Below, piece by piece: positions 58,901 through 64,000 of a stretch of DNA of 64,000 nt (the stretch's first letter is position 1; the number at the start of each line of letters is the position of its first letter). The stretch comes from Alopecurus myosuroides (lineage: Eukaryota; Streptophyta; Magnoliopsida; Poales; Poaceae). Under the pieces are notes generated by a model. The model worked only from the letters and a program-made list of their open reading frames with translations, had not been told where the DNA came from and ran no database searches. Location: NCBI GenBank assembly GCA_028641055.1, contig CM054060.1, positions 209,708,445-209,772,444 of the forward strand, written 5' to 3'. The position numbers and the translations under genes were made by a program.

Positions 58901-59165
58901 AGACCTCCCTAAAGAAAGGATGACCCGGAGGACGAAATCCCCGGGTCACGTGGTCAACGAAGCAGATTACCTCGTTTTCTTCGGGGGTGGGACGAGTCTC
59001 ATTACCCGGGACCCTCCAGTGGATGTCTTTTTGAGAAGGGAGGGTTCCTAATTCGGCTAGCTCGTCCAATTTGGCTTTGGTGGTTGTGGAACGCCCCCAG
59101 TTGGCAGATATGGTTTGGGTGGTCCTCGTCGGAGCCAGCTGTTTTCCTTGTCGCTTGGGAGCCAT
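55959..59165 (-). pseudogene. Antisense spliced gene of element E, one premature stop
   Basis: Inferred coding exons on the minus strand: 59165-58236, 58153-58069, 57982-57538, 57441-57033, 56886-56685 and 56608-55959 (TGA). Every intron is GT...AG and all phases match; exon 5 is 202 nt as in element A. The joined frame has 907 codons with one in-frame TAG at 58772-58770 (codon 132); both sides of that stop are homologous to related proteins, so it is a mutation. The N-terminus carries the gypsy-type transposon domain ('ICFVDHVTRGFRPPG', 'FREVLDHYGLRVFDIGPN'). Later parts are an acidic segment, a Lys/Arg patch, a Ser/Pro-rich linker, a coiled coil in exon 5 and a globular C-terminus ending in an Ala/Pro/Gly-rich tail. 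Function unknown; nuclear location is only a guess from the basic patches. Confidence 0.8.
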
Positions 59166-59893
59166 GGGGCCAGCCTGCAAAACATAAAGAGAAGAGGCGT
59201 GTGAAATAAGACCCGGGAATACTGATGCATCCGAGTATAAAGGTATCAAGAAGGTGCGAAGCCGAGAACTGTTCGGGTATTGAGCACACTTGTGAAATTG
59301 TTGGTCACTTACATAGGGAAAGGTATTCGGGGATGACGGATGGTTGCCCATATTTATATCGCAAATGAAATGGCTGGAAAAGGAGGGTTTTTCCGGGTGT
59401 TAATGCAATAGGCGGAAAATTGAAGAGGAACGGATCTAGATGGAAATGCTTGCGGATGATTTTTAAGTAAAATTGGTAATCAATGAGGGTTGGAGGATCA
59501 TTTGTGACTATAGGGCAGATGATTAAAGGAGTTGGCAAGCCTCGAGTCGATCTAATTTGGTGCAATCGGACAAATGACTTGCGGGTTGACCTAGATCCGA
59601 TCTTGGGTAAATTGAAAGTTGTGAGGATTGATTGACTGGTTGCGAGGAGCTTACCGGGGAGATTGGAGTCTAATACGATGGCGACGGGCGGCGTGGCTCG
59701 AATGAGAGAAACGGAGGAGCAACGATGACACTTGACGGTGGCGTAAGGCGACTCAATGGCGGGCGCGGTCGCTGGTGAGCTTGCGTTGGTGACCGGTGCG
59801 AGCTCCTCACGGTGGTGTTGCGAGGGTGTTGGGAGCAAGGAAGAAGAGGGGAAGTTGTGGCGTGGTGAGAGGCTTAGGGTTGCCCATTAAGTA
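59166..59893 (-). other. 5' untranslated region and leader intron of the E antisense gene
   Basis: On the minus strand a GTAAGC donor after 59655 and a TTTTGCAG acceptor before 59174 define a probable leader intron of about 480 bp. It leaves a first non-coding exon of about 210 bp and nine bases of leader before the ATG. A 178-codon frame within 59305-59838 crosses the donor and is probably not used. Confidence 0.55.
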
Positions 59894-59902
59894 CTATTTA
59901 TA
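59894..59902 (-). promoter_or_regulatory. TATA box of the E antisense gene
   Basis: TATAAATAG on the minus strand, about 60 bp before a pyrimidine-rich leader. It is the same class of box as the one in front of the element C antisense gene (49385). Confidence 0.6.
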
Positions 59903-60279
59903 AGGCAAGGGTGAGCCTATCCTAACGGCCAGTAGCCGGAAACCGCGGGGTAAAGGTTATCAGCGAAGATCTTGCGAGATATGCGTCGAGTATTGGGTGA
60001 GGCATTGGGACAGAAGAAGGAAAGGATTTGCCCCGTAATGACGGGACTGATTGTCGAGCATGAGATCTTGGCATTTTTGTTGTAGTCTGGACCTGGGAAT
60101 TTGAACCTAAATGTCTGGAGGCCAAATCCGGGTTATCACATGGCCACCATGGAGTGAGGCCTAGCCGAATATCAAAACATCTTAACCCGGTCTTCATACG
60201 CCCGTATGATCTATATCATTGCAGGGAATAGCAAGCGCTTCAAGGAGATCCATGAAGCCCAGGCTATTCTGGGGACTAC
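59903..60279. other. Region between the antisense promoter and 3' LTR of element E
   Basis: Upstream region of the antisense gene. It ends at the plus-strand polypurine tract 'ctggggactac' (60269-60279), which directly precedes the 3' LTR. A plus-strand frame near 60226-60270 has no recognisable domain. Confidence 0.6.
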
Positions 60280-60760
60280 TGACAGGGGGATGCTAACCCG
60301 GTATGCCAAGCTCTGAGGAAATAACCCGCCCCGAAGGATGGCGTGCAGGATTCGGCTAAGAATAAGGAAGCTTGTGGAGGCCCAAACTTGTGGGCTTAAC
60401 GGCCCGGGTTATGGGCTATTGTAAAGGAAAGTTATGGTTAGTGCGCCGTGTTCATGTAGGATCCGGAATATGCCTTGCCGAATAAGTTAGGGGGTACGGG
60501 TGCTTTATAAACCGACCCTCAGGTATAGTTTTGCAGAGAAATCTAAGAACCCTAGCAATATCGTGTGATATCGAGTATCCAGTGTAAACCCTAAATCGAG
60601 TTGTTGTATCGAGAATAGAGATCCGGCGACTTCAATTGCCGGCTGTCAGATCAAGTTGCACCATGTCTTCTCTTGAGCTAAACCCTCTCCCGAACGCCTG
60701 TGTCGACTTGCCCCAAGATCAGTTACCCCTGGTAACATCTGCCGTGATTATCCCACGACA
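60280..60760 (+). repeat. 3' LTR of element E
   Basis: 481 bp, differing from the 5' LTR at about three positions (near 60329, 60368 and 60376). Followed immediately by the TGCTC target duplication. Confidence 0.95.
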
Positions 60761-61968
60761 TGCTCCCTTGGAGCAACCGGGCTCCCACCGGGCAGAACTG
60801 GCGGACCAAGCCGTCCATCGACAGCAATCTGAAGCAGATGGACGAGCGCCTCGCCTATCTGGCCGGAGAAGGGCTCAAGAGCGATGACCCAATCGCCTGC
60901 TGGATCTCCAAGCGGGTGCTGCCACTCCAGCGCCGCGTCCACCCCATGTGCTACATGGGCGGCCCCCGCGACTGTACTCGGACAACCACGTTCGAGCTCA
61001 GCAACGCGGATGTCGCCGCTCATGCGCGGTCCATCATGACCACTGGCCTCAGAGACAATTGGCAGTATGGCTTCATCCCATACAGCCGTACGAAGCCAAT
61101 CGAGCGGGTATGTACTTCTTTTCCTATCTCTTGTATGCATGTTCCGAGTAGATAGCCCTCTTATCTTGCAACGTCTAGTACTTGCACTCTGCGTCGAGTA
61201 GGGCACTTAGTAGAACTGCTTAGGCTTAATGTACTTTAGGTTTGCACGCCTTGCCGAGTAGCATACAGAGTAGCACTGCTCAGGCTTAATATGCTTTATG
61301 TTTGCACGCCTTGCCGAGTGGCATACAGAGTAGCACTGCTTAGGCTTAATATGCTTTATGTTTGCACGCCTTGCCGAGTGGCATACAGAGTAGCACTGCT
61401 TAGGCTTAATATGCTTTATGCTTGCACGCCTTGCCGAGTAGGATGCCTCTACGCTACTCGACTGACTTGTGATGTTTCTCTATTCTTCAGGTCCTTGCTC
61501 GCCAGCTCGCTGAGAGCATGGAACACTTCGAGGACAACTGGTCGGAGGACCGAGAGGAAGACGACGAGGTCTCTTTCGAGACCGCAGACAAGCTCAACCT
61601 CCCTCAGGCCGCTCAGATGGAGAAGCATCACGTAGACGCGTCTGTCCGTGATTGGTCCGAGGATGATGACGAAGGTAATTGAGCTCATCCTGTCTGGTCG
61701 CAAGACGCGCTACCCAATTTCCTCTTGCTTCTGAGCTGTTTTTCTTCTTCCGAACTTCACAGGCGGCGCTGATGCTGAAGAGGAAGACGAGGACGAGGAC
61801 GAGGAAGCCCTTGTCGTCAAACCGCTTTCGGTCGCTGCTCCTTTTACCCGCAAACGGACAGGTAGCGGTGCTCAGGAGCCCCCCGCCAAGAAGAAGAAGA
61901 CGGCCGGGAAGACGACCAAGAAGACCGTGACGAAGGGAGGACGGAAAATCCCTACCCTTAAAGGGTAA
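60761..61968 (+). pseudogene. Antisense gene of element C, remainder (exon 1 end, exons 2 and 3)
   Basis: Exon 1 resumes at 60766 and ends at 61107 before a GTATG donor; with the part before E it totals 303 codons in phase 0. Exon 2 is 61491-61674 and exon 3 is 61763-61968. Exon 2 is acidic. Exon 3 is a Glu/Asp run followed by a Lys-rich patch (PAKKKK, TTKKTV) that looks like a nuclear localisation signal. The frame reads TAA at 61966-61968, right at the insertion point of F. This may be a true stop or a splice donor (GG|GTAA) whose downstream exon lies beyond F. A 60-bp tandem repeat occupies the first intron. Apart from E the gene shows no lesion. Confidence 0.72.
61201..61440. repeat. 60-bp minisatellite in intron 1 of the C antisense gene
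   Basis: Four head-to-tail copies with an exact 60-bp period. Copies starting at 61261, 61321 and 61381 are almost identical; the first (61201) is diverged. Each contains 'ttgccgagt' and 'ttaggcttaat'. In one frame each unit reads as 20 codons, but this lies in an intron. Confidence 0.9.
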
Positions 61969-61969
61969 T

Positions 61970-61988
61970 GTAACACCTGGGGTGTTAC
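61970..61988. repeat. Perfect 8-bp inverted repeat at the F terminus
   Basis: GTAACACC, three-base loop TGG, GGTGTTAC. It begins at the second base of the LTR, so the terminus can form a hairpin. Confidence 0.8.
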
Positions 61989-63517
61989 CTGTTTGTTTGT
62001 TTGCATCATCTGCATCACATTTGCATTGCACCATGTTTGCATCACAACTGGAAATTTCAAATCAATCAAAACTTTCACACCTTGCTCAAATTTCCAATTT
62101 AGCAATTGCAAACTATAACAACCCCCTTGTTTTCAAATAGTTTGCAGTTGTTCTAAATCAAATTGTTTGTTAATACAAATTTCCCTGTTATAAAAAAAAA
62201 ACCCTAATGGCAAATTCCAAACATTCAAATCCAATCAATCTTATTTTCTCATATTTCAATATGGGTTTAAATATTAAAAATTTGGCAAAACAAATTTAAA
62301 TCAAATAATGTTGGTATGTTTGCTTGATACTTGTTAAATAAAATTTGTTATTTCCAAAATTCCCAAAATCAAAACATTATTTGAAATTCCACTAACCACT
62401 TAAACATCAAACTAATATACCAATATTGAAATCATTAACTAAGCTTTGCTTTGTTTATTGTTTTGCAACCTAATAAAATTAATTATAAAAAAAATGCAAA
62501 CCTCAAACCCTATTTTGGAAATTTTCAACTAAACAACTTTAATTCAATTAAATTTCCCACCTTGTGAAAATAAAGCTAACTTTGCTTTCATTTTCCTGTT
62601 TTGGAAAAATAATAAAATTATTTAATGAAACAAACCACCCCAAAATCCCCAAATCCTTTTCTATCTCTCCCTTTCTTTCCTTTGCAAAAAAAAAAATCAA
62701 AAGGAAAATAGCAAGGATAGAGAGGCAGCAGCCCACCACTTCTTTCTTCCCAAGCCCAACCCCATCCTCTTTCTTTACCCTAGGCCCACCTTTCTTTCAG
62801 CCCGCAAACCCCCTCCTCTCTTCTCACGTGCTGTCACGGGAACGACGTGCTCCTCTCTGTCGTCTTCCTCTCCCTCCCTTTACAGCAGAGCACCACCCAC
62901 CCATGTGCGCCCCGCTCCTTATCTTCCCCTCCTCCAAGTCTCTCCCCCCAAACCCTACCCACTCCATCTCCTTTCTCCCTCTCCAAGCCACCACCAACTC
63001 CCTCTGTTTCCTTCAGATCTTCCTCTCCAATTCCACTGCATATTCTGAAGAACAGACGGAGGCCACCATGGCCGCAGCTTGGAGGCCTTGGTGCCAAGGC
63101 TGTGCTCGTCGTCGGGCGCCCCTCTCTTCGGGAATGGAAACAGGGGTGTGTGGGCTGCGGGTATGCTGCAGACGCCGCGGCCGGAGAACGCCCGGGGCGA
63201 CGGCGCCATCAGCTTCTTCCTCCCCGTCGCCAGCAGCCCCGCGTTGCCATCTTCGTCAGGCTGCACGTCGAGTCTCTGCTTCAACGACACCTCGGTGAGC
63301 ACGTCCTTCCGGCCTATTCCCCTTCCTTCCCCGTGCTCTGTGGGTCGCCGTCGAGCGCCGATTCCCGCCCTGTCGCCGTTGCATCTCGCAGTGGCCGCCG
63401 GCAGTCCACCATCGACGTCCTCTCCAGGTTCAGAAACTGAACCTCGTCCGGTTTCAGTTAACCGCGGGGGACAACTCCAAAAAGGGGTCGAGCCCCCCAT
63501 CCTAGCACACCGACAAG

Positions 63518-63592
63518 CACATCCCAGTGGTTCGAGCCAGACGCGCGCGGTGGGAGGTCCTGGGTTCGATCCCAGGACGCGCACAACTTTTT
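63518..63592 (+). other. tRNA/SINE-like box B segment in the F LTR
   Basis: GGTTCGATCCC (about 63564-63574) fits the RNA polymerase III box B consensus and is flanked by 'cctgg/ccagg' arms like a T-stem. A weak box A-like 'cccagtggttcgag' lies about 40 bp upstream, and TTTTT follows at 63588-63592. No acceptor stem or anticodon arm can be built, so it is not a functional tRNA gene. It could be a SINE head or a tRNA relic. Confidence 0.4.
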
Positions 63593-64000
63593 CCCTTCTA
63601 TTTTTTCCCCTCGCATGCATCCGGCCCACCTGTCAGCCTCCCCTTGGCCACGCCAGCACGCCAGGGCCCGTGGCCCACGCACAGTGGCCGCGGCTAGGGT
63701 GCTGTGCGGTAACAAATCGTTTAACGCTTTTTCTGTTATTTCTTAAATCAATTAAAAGGCAGAATTAAACACAAAACTAAATCTTTAATAACTTCTAATC
63801 CATAACTCAAAAAAATAAAAGTTATACATGTTTTCTGTTCCAAATTAATAGATCTATCCAACTATGCCATTTGTTCACTGTTTTGAAAAACTCCAAATGC
63901 ATTTAAAATTCAAATTTGAATAATTCAATTGTAAATTGCAACAATTCATAAATAATTCATACTATTTCCAAATAAGTCAAATAAAATATGATTTTCACAC

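Larger units (their letters stand above)
50124..60760 (+). mobile_element. Element E: complete young Tat-type retrotransposon without gag
   Basis: LTRs of 481 bp each (50124-50604 and 60280-60760), TG...CA bounded, with about three substitutions between them and a perfect TGCTC target duplication (50119-50123 and 60761-60765). Order: LTR, primer-binding site, pol, spacer, antisense gene on the minus strand, LTR. At the commonly used grass rate of 1.3e-8 per site per year, three changes in 481 give about 0.2-0.3 million years. Pol is open, but no gag lies between primer-binding site and protease. Confidence 0.95.
39521..61968 (-). mobile_element. Element C: Tat-type retrotransposon split by D and E
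   Basis: The 3' LTR is at 39521-40398 and its minus-strand polypurine tract (TTCGGGGACTGC) is at 40399-40410. An antisense plus-strand gene starts at 49557 and reaches 61968. D interrupts C at 40424-48885 and E at 50124-60760; F follows at 61969. Removing D and E joins the flanks cleanly at their target duplications. Pol, gag and the 5' LTR of C would lie beyond the window. Confidence 0.82.
61969..64000 (+). repeat. Element F: start of a long LTR, cut by the window end
   Basis: Starts TGTAACACC directly after the element C reading frame; the candidate target duplication is GGTAA (61964-61968). The first 650 bp are AT-rich. A CT-rich leader (62640-63060) and GC-rich island (to about 63470) follow, then AT-rich sequence resumes after about 63710. 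This is the same layout as the LTRs of D and the LARD, so F is probably a third long-LTR element in plus orientation. The frames of 190-245 codons in the GC island overlap one another and show no domain. Confidence 0.65.

Noticed and set aside
59305..59838. 178-codon minus-strand frame as the start of the E antisense protein
   Set aside because: A good donor (GTAAGC at 59654-59649) and an acceptor just before the ATG at 59165 suggest this is leader exon plus intron; the translation shows no known domain.
61201..61440. CRISPR-like array
   Set aside because: The whole 60-bp unit repeats without unique spacers; it is a minisatellite in a eukaryotic repeat context.
63500..63590. Functional tRNA gene
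   Set aside because: Only the T-arm/box B is convincing, with a six-base loop; acceptor stem, D-arm and anticodon arm cannot be formed.
62564..63768. Frames of 190-245 codons in the F LTR
   Set aside because: Overlapping on both strands in a CT/GC-rich leader; low-complexity translation; no start context or domain.

Overview
This window is repeat-packed intergenic DNA from a large grass genome, most likely a Triticeae cereal (wheat, barley, rye or Aegilops type). The evidence is nested Ty3/Gypsy LTR retrotransposons of Tat, Athila and chromovirus type, very long-LTR non-autonomous elements, and LTR termini and primer-binding sites typical of that tribe. I found no single-copy host gene, rRNA gene, complete tRNA gene or CRISPR array. 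Element letters are mine; family assignment rests on domain order and motifs, not on a database search.

Left to right: (A) 1-6635, a Tat element on the minus strand, cut by the window start. Its antisense spliced gene is open, its pol is dead. (LARD) 6636-17442, a young minus-strand element with about 4.9-kb LTRs and an internal domain of only about 1.2 kb, inserted into A's pol. Its right end is lost in a 100-N gap (17443-17542). (B) 17543-26342, a degenerate minus-strand Tat region: a Tat-type LTR, an antisense-gene fragment, broken pol and gag, and a 500-bp 5' LTR. (I) 26343-26908 and 37042-37575, older non-coding repeat split by a complete decayed Athila element (26909-37041, minus). (H) 37576-38954, chromovirus pol remnant. 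(G) 38955-39520, LTR fragment. (C) 39521-61968, a Tat element on the minus strand, itself split by two insertions and followed by a third. (D) 40424-48885 has about 4-kb LTRs around a 499-bp interior. (E) 50124-60760 is a complete 10.6-kb Tat element. (F) 61969-64000 is the start of another long LTR.

E is the most interesting piece. Its two 481-bp LTRs differ at about three sites and it has a perfect 5-bp target duplication (TGCTC). It carries one open pol frame with all visible catalytic residues, but no recognisable gag. The pol frame begins inside the LTR and is read through the primer-binding site. Tail-to-tail with pol lies an antisense, intron-containing gene with its own TATA box, broken only by one stop codon. 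The same kind of antisense gene is present in A, B and C, so this window holds four versions of it. In A it is intact over all visible exons although the same element's reverse transcriptase and integrase are catalytically dead.

D, LARD and F share a plan: a very long LTR, an AT-rich first part, then a pyrimidine-rich leader and GC-rich island on the sense strand, and almost no interior. They must depend on proteins supplied by other elements. Their LTRs carry host-like promoter motifs: tandem TGACGTCA palindromes in LARD, and a site II pair plus telo-box in D.
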